NCBI GenBank assembly: GCA_023078555.1
Contig: CM041201.1
Coordinates: 7,571,172-7,635,171 of the forward strand
DNA length: 64,000 nt
Direction: 5' to 3'
Source: Ulva prolifera
Lineage: Eukaryota; Chlorophyta; Ulvophyceae; Ulvales; Ulvaceae
The first letter of the stretch is position 1. Each line of letters begins with the position of its first letter. The translations under genes were made by a program, and so were the position numbers. A model generated the notes under the pieces. That model saw only the letters and a program-made list of their open reading frames with translations, made no database searches and was not told the DNA's origin. Shown here one piece after another: positions 45,926 to 58,000 of the stretch.

Positions 45926-46511
45926 GATTCGGAAGAGATTCGGTTTCAGCGTTCGTTGTCTCCTGCACTCATCATTCTGCACTCATGACAGCTGGGCGCG
46001 CACCGACGACCGCGCAGATGGCGGAAATCCCGCCACAAACAAACCATCGTAACGTAATTGTCTACCGATTCACGTTGACGAATTCCCGCCCTGAGTCCGG
46101 TTGTTGGTCTGGCGACGAGGTCTCCATTCCAACGACACACACCTGTGCACGTCTGAAACGAAACAACGGCAGGGACGACCATCCACGCATCATGCTTATT
46201 GATGGCACTGCAATCTATCGGGCTGACCTGGCGCGATGGAGCCGCGGAAGCTGCGATCTGCGGTGTTTCGAGCTGATCCAACCAGGCAACACCGTCGCAG
46301 ATCCGGCGACCACGACAGGCGGCAAAACGCAGGCTAGGAAGGAGGCTCAAAGCATGTAATAGGCACGATATCGCGTCGTGCATGGAGGCTGCGATGAGCA
46401 GCGGTCGTTGTTACAGCTACGCATTCCTGGAGGCAGAGCAGCATCAATATAATGAGTTACAAAAGAGTGAACGGGAGAAAACAAACACTGAAACCGAGTC
46501 TCATCCGAATC
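45926..46511. repeat. ~590-bp segment with 56-bp inverted ends
   Basis: The right arm 46456-46511 is a close reverse complement of the fuller left arm of copy A at 29879-29934 (about 51 of 56 positions). The copy B left arm at 45926-45970 is shorter. The segment looks like a small non-autonomous element or a subterminal inverted repeat, but no flanking target duplication is evident. Confidence 0.55.
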
Positions 46512-47245
46512 AACAGCAACATACACTCACACACACACGAACACTACAACCGCACTCACAACTCAGTCCGGCAGGATCGCGTCCTCCAGAGCAGGTCAAT
46601 GAACTCCGAGACATGCGCTCGATGTCAGGCGGGCGCGAACGAATGACCGTGCACATGGCGGGAATCCCGCCACAGAATGACGATCGTATTGTAACTGTCT
46701 ATCGTTCCACGTGAACAAATTCCCGCCCTGAGCCCGGTTTTTGGGGTGTTGGCGACGTTTGTGCAGTGTCTACGAGGTCTCCATGGCGTCTCAAACGTCA
46801 CACATGCGTGCACGGGTGAAACGGAGACAACGCCAGGGACGGCCACCCTTGCATCATGTATATTGTTGACACTGCAATATATCCGGCTGACCTGGCGCGA
46901 TGGAGCCGCGGAAGCTGCGATCGGTGCTCCGAGGTGATAGAGCCGCGGGCAACAACGTCGCAAATCCGACGACCACGAAAGGCAGCAACACGGAGGCTAG
47001 GAACGACGCTTGAAGCGTGCAACAGGCACGACATCGCGTCGGGAACGGAGGCTGCGATGAGCAGTGGGCGTTGTTACAGCAACGCATTCGTACCGACTCA
47101 TGCACTTGATCTCAGGTGGGCGTGAACCAATGTCCGTGCAAATGGCGGGAATCCCGCCACAGAATCAACATCGCATTGTAACTGTCTATCGTGTCACGTG
47201 AACAAATTCCCGCCCTGAGCCCGGTTTTTGGACTGTTGGCGACGT
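46007..47245 (+). repeat. Three dispersed palindrome-bearing repeats (copy B)
   Basis: Counterparts of the copy A repeats lie at about 46007-46120, 46641-46758 and 47130-47245. The second and third contain GGCGGGAATCCCGCC with perfect 7-bp arms. Order and orientation match copy A, while the spacing differs. Confidence 0.75.
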
Positions 47246-47439
47246 TTGTGCAGTGTCCACGAGGTCCCGATGGTACAGCGGGCACAGGTCCCGATGGTAC
47301 AGCAGGATGCGTGGCGGGAGATGTGGTACAGGTGGATCTGAACAGCTCGTTACAGGGTAGACACAATCTGGCTATGTAACGATGGTCACTCATGACACTT
47401 CAGAGTTGGATATATGGTGCCGGGAACTCATCAACAGTT

Positions 47440-48105
47440 TCAGTGTGGTTCTCCTCTGATACGGTGGACTAAACTATCAAAACAGAAGCCGGCTCGATAT
47501 GTGGCCTGCCATAAGGTAACACCCCCTGCAGGCCCGAGTGGGCGTGGCACCCAGTCACACACACGCACTGGCGTCGGCCGCAGCTGACCAACGGTAATGT
47601 CCACCCTCCACACCTCAGCAGCAGCACCACACATGTGCAAAGAGCGCCAGACATGCCGGATCCTTGCGCCTGTCAGCATGAAAACGTGAATGGCGAGCCC
47701 GTAGTACACCCGAGCCCCCCCAACCGTCAACCCGACGCGGATCCAGAGTTCTGGGTACATCCCACCGGCTTGGGATGCTGAGGCCGTCAGAGGCGGTTGT
47801 GGAACCCAGAGGGCGATGCTTCGCGTCTGAACGTCATCACCACGGTCCTTGGGGTGCTGTAACATGCCGCCAGGCGCCCAGGCTCTGCGGCTGTGGCCCT
47901 TCTCACCTGCCAGTCGCATGCAGTGCTGCAGCCCCTGCACTCTCACAGCAAGAATTTCTCGCACGCACGGGTGCCACCTGACGGAAGCTGACGTACGCAT
48001 CGTGCTCACGGGTGTAGATGTCGACGCACCTCATGAAAAGGACCTGCTCCAGAGCTCAATCCCGCCATTTTTGAAATTCTGTAATCTTGGCGTCGTGAAC
48101 ACGAG
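47440..48105 (-). pseudogene. Minus-strand gene candidate of copy B, with in-frame stop
   Basis: This is homologous to 31025-31770. The first exon reads VHDAKITEFQKWRD and then TGA, where copy A has GAA GGA. The second exon is intact (PELWIRVGLTVGGARVYYGL, HVFMLTGARIRHVWRSLH). The stop suggests decay of this copy, unless the true first exon differs. Confidence 0.45.
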
Positions 48106-48194
48106 TCTGGCAAACGAAACGGGAGGTTATATCGCTGGAGCGGCACACGCGACGTACTTGTTTCTGCTGTCACGGTAGAAAGGCTGCTATCACG

Positions 48195-48440
48195 ATGCTG
48201 GTAAGTGGAGACAGCGGAGGTATGTGCGGGTGTAGTGCTGAAGGCCTGTATCCGGGTACTAAGGTGCTGTACACGCGGGAGACTGTTACTGGATTGGTGG
48301 CGCAGGGGTCGCATGGATACGGGCTCATGTCTATAACGTACGTGACCGCAGAGGTGACCACCGCAGGGCGAAGGAGCAGCAGAGCCCCCACACGTGGATC
48401 GTGTCTGTGCGACTTATCATGTGGACGAGCCCCACGGGTG
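48195..48440 (+). pseudogene. Shared plus-strand ORF block, frameshifted (copy B)
   Basis: The frame reads AEGLYPGTKVLYTRETVTGL and SHGYGLMSITYVTAE, then a one-base deletion relative to copy A (GAGGTGACC against GAGCTGGACC) shifts it. In the shifted frame the homology resumes as DHRRAKEQQSPHTW. It is the same ancestral block as 31863-32175. Confidence 0.3.
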
Positions 48441-49087
48441 CCTAGAGGCGTGGAGTGCGTGTGTGCGATCGTCACGTTGACCGTTAACGATTAATTTCTG
48501 GTTCCTTGAAGTGGTACTGCGACAGGGCACGGCGTGGGCAACGACCCCGCGGCGCATTCCACTCACGTAGAATCGCATCATTACGGTGATCTCTCATAGC
48601 TACTCTGTGTGTCCCGGCTGGGGATTCTGTCGCGCGGGGCCGTGGGGGACGCCTTAGGTGCAGGCTGCAAGCTTACACAAGGTCATCGGCACGGCGAACG
48701 ACGCGCCTGCTTGCGAACATCTTCGTCGTCAACAAGGCTGTGTACATCTGGGTAGCGACGCCGGTGGATTGGGGCAATAGATGGCGGAGGTCGGCCTCAT
48801 TTCTGGAGAGGTACGCAGGTTGACAGAGAGGATAAGGCTGCATGCATATGTGCATGCATACAGTGGTGGGCCCGTGCCTGCGCGCTGCGTCGTGTACTGC
48901 ACTGGTGCACGACTAGTGCTTTGAGTCGTCAGTCGACTTGGGCAATGTACGACCAGTGCGATATACCACCAGATGTCCACTGCCTCCTACTAGTACTGTC
49001 GGCACGCTGAAGGTCGTGGCGGATCCACGTTGCCCTCAGTCGCACCAGTGTAGCTGTGCATGTGTTCACTCTGCGGTGTGCCTACAG

Positions 49088-52000
49088 GGGGAACACTGCA
49101 ACCTGGACCGGACAAGTGGGGATGACGGCGGGGTAGCAGAGTCCAGCACGGCGCTCGGGCAGTGCGAATTCAGCACGGCGCTTGACGCTGGAGGCAGCGA
49201 GGCCGTCGTGGCCCGGTGGGTGGCCCGGATGGAGGCGGTCACGGGTAGCCTGGTGCGCCATGGTCGCAGTGGGACGCGACGCAGCAAGGATACGCACCGG
49301 GGGGGGAAACGGCGCGAGCGAGAGCGTCGAGGGCGGCCTGCACCTCCGCCGAGGTGTGCACGCCCTAGCTGCTGTCAACCAACCATGCCTGAGCATATGC
49401 TGCAGCACATGTGAACCAACCATTCTTGCGCATTCACTGTGAGACAGGCAGTCCTGCACATGCGCTGTGATCCAACCATCCCTGCGCATGCGAGGTGAAC
49501 CAGCCGTTCCTGAGCATGCAATGTGAACCAGCCTTTCCTGTGCAGGTTCCCGACCGAGCCGGCACCGGCAGAGGTTGCGGGGTTGACGGTGGAGGTGTTG
49601 GCGTCGTACACCGATGACGTGCAGTGGAGTGTGCGCTGGCACGCGGTGCCCCGGGTCAAGAGGTACGTCTTTGCTCCTGTGCCCATCCCCCGCCTCGGTG
49701 GCATGTTGCAGCGCGCGAGATGCGTCGGTTTGCAGGGCGATGGCGCATTGTGTGCAAGGCAGGCGTGGCCACCATCCGAATGTCCGGCGGCTGTGGCGGC
49801 GTGAGGAGTTCCAGGATGTGGCGCGCGGGCGGCGCGGCGCCGTCCAGCGCAACGGGTGGCGCGACCAGTACGTTGCCAAGGTCAGCCTTTCGCCGGCGAC
49901 AACCGCCGGAGGTGCACGGTCACGGGCGGCGCTGGAGGGGCGCGTGCGAGCTGCACGCGCGTGGCTGCTGAACCCTGAGAGGAAGCGAGCGGTGACGGCC
50001 ACGCACACGCCGACGCGCGTGCACGTGATGGACGCGCCGGGCGATGTCACCGTGCAACAGTCGCAGTACGGGCTCGCGTGGTGCGAGGGCCTCGCACCAG
50101 CGGCGGGGTTCGACGCTGCGGGTCCGGGGACCGCCATCGGCACACCCAGTGCAGAGCGGGCGAGGCAGCTTGTGCCCGGGCGCGTCACCGCCGGCATGCA
50201 TCTCGGCTCCTGCATCGTGCGGTGTGTCCAATCCCTGCTGCGGAACGCCGTGGCTGGACCAGCTGTGCGCAGCGTTGCCAGACATGACGACGCCAGGGTC
50301 GGGCGGGTCCTGTTCATGGCAGCCCGGATGGCTGCTGTGGGCCTGGCTGCTGCGGAGATGCACCGTGCAGGAAGATCCCCTGGATGGTCCACCGCTCCGC
50401 CCTCGTATGCCATCTTGGCAAGATCCGAAGCTGCAACTGGTGCGAAAGACTCCCATGGGGAGCTGGCTACATCCGCCTCCTGCAGTGGTGCCAGGCTCGA
50501 GGAAGGCGCGGATTGCAGCGGCGTGCATGGAGATGATGGGGTCGAGGCGGGCACTGTGGATGACGCCGTCGGGGCCAGGCTGAGGGGCGGCGGTGACAGC
50601 AGCGGCATGCATGGAGATGATGGGGTCGAGGCGGGCACTGTGGATGACGCCGTCGGGGCGAGGCTGAGGGGCGGCGGTGACAGCAGCGGCGTGCATGGAG
50701 ATGATGGCGTCCAGGCGGGCACCGTGGACGACGCCGTCGGGGCCAGGCTGAGGGGCGGCGGCGCCAGCAGCGGCGCGCATGGAGATGATGGGGTCGAGGC
50801 GGGCACTGTGGATGACGCCGTCGGGGCTAGGCTGAGGGGCGGCGGTGACAGCAGCGGCGTGCATGGAGATGATGGCGTCGAGGCGGGCACCGTGGACGAC
50901 GCCGTTGGGGCCAGGCTGAGGGGCGACGGCGACAGCAGCGGCGTGCATGGAGATGATGGCGTCGAGGCGGGCACCGTGGACGACGCCGTCGGGGCCAGGC
51001 TGAGGGGCGGCGGCGACAGCAGCGACCAAGTCGGTGATGATGGCGTCGAGGCGGGCACCGGGGGTGATGGTGTTGGGGCTATGCTCCGGGGCGGCGGCGA
51101 CAGCAGTGGCAACGTCGGTGATGATGGTGACGCAAGAGTCCCGTGCAGCCCTGGTCATGCGGTGTCCACCACAGTGGATGTTACAACGGACTTCCCGGCG
51201 GTAGGGGCTGCGCCTCTCACAGCGGCGCGGCCACCAGTTCGCTTACGGACGTCACGGCATCAGAGCATGATGATGATGGGTCTTGGGAAACAGCCGCCTT
51301 GCAAGCGGTTACGTGAGGATGCGGGCGGCGTGCAAAGACAACTTGTCGATGTCAATGCCGTCGCTGCGGCTGCCTCGGGCGCCGCTGCAGGTGGGGGAGA
51401 TGCTGTCGGACCCAGCCAAGGACTAGATGTGTCGTGGATTGGGGCAGCATGTCGTGGTGGGAGTGGCGGGGTGGGCATGGAGCAAGGCGCGCGCAGGAGA
51501 TCGTGTCCAAGCAGTGTCCGTGCTGCTGTGGCCCTGTCCAAGAGTGTCCTTGATGATTCTGAAGAAGATGTACCTCCGTTGGCCATTCCTGCAGGGCAGT
51601 CATCGGTGCAGCCGGTGGGGGAGGCGGCGGAAAGGCCAAGTGTTTGGTCAGTTCCAACAAGTGCGGCCGTCCCTGAGCGTCATGGAGGGCACAGACGTCG
51701 GACTACTCGTGGGCGAGCCCAAGACACATCGCGTGGTCGTCACCGCCCTGTCATCAAGCTCGGCCCATGGCCTGATGCTGCGGGCGTTCATCTTCAAGGA
51801 CCTGCTATGCACCAAAGCAGCGGCGCTGCAGCAGCTCCCCGGGTTGCCAGCCCAGAAGACTCTGGTGCTGTCATCGCACCCACAGAGACAGGGGCGTCGT
51901 TGGCGGGCATGTTTGCCCCGTCCGCTTGCGCAGCTGTCACTGGCTTGCATGCAGGCACAACATCTGTGGTGGATGCCACAGTAGCGCATGTCACCCCTGT

Positions 52001-55000
52001 AGATTGCTGCAAAACCAAAGAGACTGTAGATGCGATGAGCGCCGTATTACGGGATGCAATGGCTGGGGAAGAGGGAGCGCGTGACATCGGGTGGCAAGGC
52101 GGCGGCATGGAGTCCGGACGTGCGCCTGGCATGGCGCTCGTGGACGATCATGTCGCGGCAGCCCCCCCACACGCGGTGCATGGTGCTGCGACAAGCGGTG
52201 GAGGTGCCTTGTATGGCAGTGAAGCCGGGGACACGGATCGTTCCGCTGTTCAAGTTTCCTCCAGCGAAACAGGCTCTGATGACGACGACATATCCTACGT
52301 GCCGTCTGCGGCAGGGTCTTTGCCTGCGAGCCCTGTGTTGTCTGATGCTGAGGGCGACGGCGACGACGACGTTGTGACGGTCTGCGATACCTCCCCTGCG
52401 AAGAGTGTTGGTGATGAGGTCGCGGAGCTGCACCGTCTCGGGGACCTGCTCGAACGACCAGAGCTGTATGCAAGGTGGGTAGTTGCTAAACACTTGCACC
52501 AAGCCTGTGTGCCATGTTCTATATTATAGTTATACTATAGTCTGGTTTGACTGGCATTTCTAAACTTATCATATTCACAAAATAAGGTAAATAGCCAATA
52601 GCGTGTTTGCAAAACAAGTATGTGAATGAGTTGGCCACACGCGACGCCAGCGGCGGCTCGGAGGAGCGAGGACCGAACGCAGACATGTCCGTGCAGGGTC
52701 GCGAGCAGCAGCATGGACACGGCAGCGGTGGGTCATGATGATGTGGTCATGCCCCGCAAAGAGATGCTCGTGCGCAACCTCACTGCGGGGTGGCCCGTGG
52801 TGTGGTCAGACAAAGACGCGGCGTGGTACAAGTGCATTCCTTGCCGGGATGTGCTGTCTCAGGAGGTGGCTGCGAGATGTCTGTTTACCTTTGCACGTGC
52901 ATACCTTGCAGCTTTGGGGTCTGCTCGGGACGATCCTGTGTTTGACGAACAAGGTGATGCCTCACGTGACACCCCCACTGCGCTCCTCGACGACATTCAG
53001 AAATCCCAGAACGCCAAAGGGGAGGTGACCATGGGTAGTATCGTGAAGTCCTTCAAGGGATGCTCTGGCAAAGTCTTTTGTCACACGCTGACGCTGCTGA
53101 CATGGGCTGGCCACATTGGCAGTTTCAACACACTGGCAATGTACCAGTACCATTTGTCGACGATCGTTGATGCATATTATGCAAACAAGGAGTGGATCAT
53201 TCGTGCCAGCCCCGAAGTTGCGAAGGTGTGATATTGCAATCTATCCCATAGAGTCGGATACAAACTGCCACATTTACCTTGCTGCCCTCTTGCTTCTGGT
53301 GACATGATGGTGGGTCTGTATCATCGCGTGTTGTATGTGAAACCTTGCCACTACTGACTAGCGGTACGGGGCTCAAATTTACACGGCCTGCGTGTGGCGT
53401 TTGTCCACGGCTGTCGTTATGTAGGCCCGGAGGGACGCGTCCTACCTGTTCCGAGTGTTCAGGCCGTATGTGCGGCTATACGTGATGGCCCTGAAGGCTA
53501 ATGGCGCTATCAACACACTGAAGCCGAAACCGATGCAAGCTTCCGAGCTCAGAAGCTGCGCAGAGGCAACAAACTGCGGCGCGATGACCATCATGTATGG
53601 TCGGGTGACAGCGTTCATCAAGATGTTGTCCGGGGCACGGAACCCAGTGTTTGTGGCACTACGCTGGGGCCATGTTCATTTCATCCCCACGTACTACGTC
53701 GACGAGGCGACGCGTGAGACGCTGGTGCGCGCGCGATTCTGCCATGGCCTTGGTGACTTGTCAACATGCGCATGCTGTATGATTCCACATGTCTTGGCGC
53801 GCGAGTCGATTGGTCCGCCCCGGCAGTCGTTTCTTGCTCGAGTGCGAGTCATTTGCTTTTCCGACGACAGCGCGGTGGGACCCTTGCGTGGTCTGTACGT
53901 CTCACACGGCTCTTACTGCGCAGGTCACATTCATGTGTGGCTTCTCCATTGCGTGGGATAAAAGCCCACACCACTTTGGGGTGAAGAACATCGTTGTGGA
54001 CAACACGGCCGCCCTCAACGCGGAGGACGCGGACTGGCACAACAGCCTCGGCGCAGTTGGGGAGCATCTACTGTCCATCGCGCTCCATCAACGCATCATC
54101 GATGTCGCTGATTTGGCTGGCCTCCAGATTGGTGAGAAGTTCAAGTTGAGTCACCTGCTCAAGCGTCGCAAGTCGGCCGGGGCTGGGGACCCCGATCCAT
54201 CAGCGGTCGATGCAATGTGTGCTCTTGTGGAGAATGTGGTTGTTGGCCTGTTCATTGGGGGTCTCCCACATGTGCAGGTACACATGCATGGATCCATACA
54301 CAGGTGGTGTGATGCAACACAGACACATGGTCCTCAGTGATGCATGTGGCTCATGCAGGTTTTGCTTTTGTCGCTTCCACGGCATGGTCCCTCTGCGGTA
54401 CATCCCCCTCGCGCCATTTGCTATGTCTGCGCTGCTGGCACGGTTCACCGCAGCCGCAGACAAGAAGGCACTCACGCGAGAGCTCCGGTCGGGCATGGTG
54501 TTCGGCCGCATGTTGCAAGCGCAGCTATTCCATAATGGCCACGAGAACCGTGTCTCTATTGCGAATGGCGGCCAGTGGTCGATCAACTGCGACACGTACC
54601 AAAACGAGTATCTGCACCCGGCCTTTTTGAATGCCCTGTTTGGGGATTTGGTACGCTCAGTCCTGCGGTGCATGTCGGCATTTTTGCATACCTTGCTCAC
54701 ACTGCCCCTTTGCTGCGCATGTGATCAACTGCAGCTGCTCCCTCTAGTTACGTATACGTTTGGTGTCTGTCTGGTGTGTTATCTCCAGTTATGACCGCAG
54801 TCCCCACCTGCGTGTATTTGATCCCATGCACTGCAACCAACAATCCCAACACCTCTCGACCCTCTCCGCTTGCAGTGTCTTGCGGACCTCGGGGTGCCGT
54901 CGGCGATGAAGAATCTTGTCAAAGCTGCGGCGTTCAAGGCGCTGAATGTGCAGCGCGATGAAAACCCCTACGCCTTGGCTGTGTATTTGCACGCTGCCGT

Positions 55001-58000
55001 TGGCAACTTGTTCTTGCGGAGCGCGGACGGTCGGCGGCAACTGCGAGCAGCTGACATGCATGGCAACGCCCTTCTTAACGCAAGTGTGCGAATTCACACC
55101 GCCGACTCCGAGGGTGCATTTGCGGCGTACGGGTGGACCCTCATCCGCAAGCTTCATCCCCAGGGCCCCGGACAGCTGCATCTATGGGGGGAGGAGAAGC
55201 ATAAGCCTGCAGCGAACAGCGCAGGTGTGGCGTCCTGCGTGTAGAGGATGTTGTATGTCCGTCCGAGCTTCTATTCTCCTGTGACGTGTTTTTGTTGTTC
55301 TTGCGGTGCCTGGTGTCATGCATGTTTGGCACACCCGCACAGGGGGTGTTCTGTCTCCGTCGGCCTTCGTTAGCAGCTTGGGTGTCGTGCTGTGGGGCGG
55401 ATGGTGTCCACTCGTACATCGGCGGGTTCGAGTTCCCGGGCGTATCGTACTGTACTGTGGCATGGCGCGCTATGCTGCCAGTCCCCCCCTTTCTCAACGA
55501 GCGATGTCTGTGGCGGTGTTGCAAGAGGTTTTGTGGCGTTCAGTGCCGACTGCGTGTTGTGTGCGGGCGTGTATGTGCCTACTTCATTTGCCGTTGTGCA
55601 TGGTGTGTCTGCGACCCCCACAGCGCGGCGCTGCGGCATACAAAGCCGCCACGCTCGTGTTGCGTCCCTATCTGCTAATTGCACTAATCCCTTTGCACAA
55701 CACGCTGATGCTGGGTGCATTGCGTGTAGAGGAGTTGAAGGGGTTCTGCACAATGCTGGGGACAAGTGGCGAGGTTCAAACGGCATGGCTGAGCCAGCTT
55801 GAGAACGCTGGCGGGGAGCACGGCGTTGATTTACGTGACATGCTGAGCACGGCCAGCGGGGGCAAGGTCACGTCGTCTCTGGAGGCTATGCGGGTGGTTG
55901 GAGAGACCGTTGCAGCTGATGTGTATGACCACCTCCTTGATCGTGACGCCCAGGTGGAGGGCCTCACTGTTGAGGACGTGGCGGAAGACGTTGACCTCTG
56001 TCGCTTTGGGCAAGAGCTATCGTGTGCGCAGCTGTTTGGTCCGGCAGGGGATTTCATGGTTGAGCGCATGCGGAAGCGGAAGTGTGTGTATAATGCCGAC
56101 GCCATGCGGCGGAAGCGACTCACCAAGATGCGGGTTGGAGACATTGAAGTGCAGGTGCGCATGGCTGCCAATTTTTGGTCTGTATGGTGTCTGCGATATG
56201 CGGATCGTGGCTGTAGCATGTGCTATGTTGATGTTGGCCATGACATGCGCGTCAAACTTGTTTCTGTCTGCACCTGCTTAAGATGCCTCACAGCAAAACA
56301 CACCATCAGTGTAGTTCCAACGTTCAGGTCTCGACGGAAGGTCTCAACGCCATCTTGATGCATCGCAAGGCAGTGCTGCAACACTTCAGCATTGCGGTGC
56401 AAAGACCGCCAACACTACGCATGATGGATTGGGTGTGCTCCGCTGGCGGAGGTCTCTTCATCGGTCTCCTGCGGCACATTCGTGAGGGTGGTCGGGGCCT
56501 TGAGCACATGCTGCAGTACCTACGTCTTGGTACGATCTCGACTTGTTGGTGTGCAAGGAACACAGTGGCACCTCGACTTTGAAGGCGTGCTAGTCGGTTA
56601 TGGATGTGTGTCACACATGCTTGAACGCTGTGGCATTGTTGTGTTTGTTCACGGTTGCGACAGAATGTACCACGTCTGCCTACTGCACCTACTGCACCGG
56701 TGTCACCTGATGCATGCTGAAGATGATCGGTCTTGGCGCTGCTGCAGATAAGGCACCGGTGCCAGTGGTGGTTCGCAGCTACAAATCACTTGACGTGGCC
56801 AACCCGCTGAAGCGCCTGCAAGGCAAGTGTCTGGCGGTCGACCCGAAGAAGGTGGCTGCTGGAGCTGAAGGTGCCGACGAGCTGTGCCTAACAGACACAA
56901 CAGGAGGGGCCAGCCAGCGGTTTCACCTGTGCCCACACCACCTAGGGAAGCCGCTGTTGCTGATCGAGGACTTCCATGGCACCGGCACCGCACGCTTTGT
57001 GCGGTATTGCAGCAACACGCAGCACAGGCGACTGATGGACATCGCGAACTTCACAGGGTTCGCGACGGTGTGTGACGCGCATCAAACAGGCGCGACGCTA
57101 CTCGGCCGGAAAGCGGTGCTGCCGTCGGCCGGAGAGGAGTTCCACGGGGTGGCAGCTACCGACCTCCGGCTTGACACTCTTGTCGCCGGGTCTCCAAACA
57201 CCCATCGCCGCGACCTGGAGCGCTGCGATGTCAGCGTGTGCGAGAAGGAACCCGATCGCCGGAAGACTGTCACAGGGTTGTGCCGGAAGCACGTCAAGGT
57301 GTGCTACGCATGTATGGCTAGCGTGCCATGTGCATGCTCTTGACGATGGCCTGAGGTTCTTCAGCGGATTTTATGCACTGACGCTGAAGTTATAGCCGTA
57401 TGTGGTTCTTAGTTTCAGGTTCTCGTCGTGTAGTCGTGCCTCCTGGCTGACATGGCGTGTGCTGCAGGTTCCACGGGTGATCGACGCGAAAGGCGTCGCA
57501 GCGGTGACTTGCAGTCGCTGTTATAACCTGAAGGAGCAGGGCCTCTTTCCAGATGCGCAGCGCAACTGGAAGCGGCAGTGCTGTGTGTGTCTGGAGCTGG
57601 ATTCCCCGCAGCTGCCGCAGGACGCGCGCGTGCTTCCGGCACTGCCACGCCCCCCTTCCGGCGCGCTGGTGATGATCACGGGCAGGATGCCGGCGGGCGC
57701 GCTCTGGCCAGGGCCGCTGACCGGGGCTCGGTGCGCGGTGTACGTGTGGCAGGCAGCTGACGGGGGCCGGTATGTGCCGTGCCCTAACAGTGTGATGATA
57801 GCGAAGGGCCACCCGCACGGTTCCCGCACGTGTGCGGAGCACAGAGGATGCGTCGTGCATCACACGGATGCACACGTGACATGCGCAAAGAAATATTGCA
57901 CTGACTGTCCCGCATGGAAGATCGAAGATGCGTGGGTGACACGGGCAGACGGCACGTATGTGAGGAAAGCGTGTGACGATTGCGCGGCGAAGAGAGCGGC

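Noticed and set aside
49082-51112. 676-residue minus-strand open frame
   Set aside because: It is antisense to exon 3 of the giant gene, and the equivalent frame is not kept over the same span in copy A. The differences between copies fall on third positions of the plus-strand frame, so this is a shadow in GC-rich DNA.
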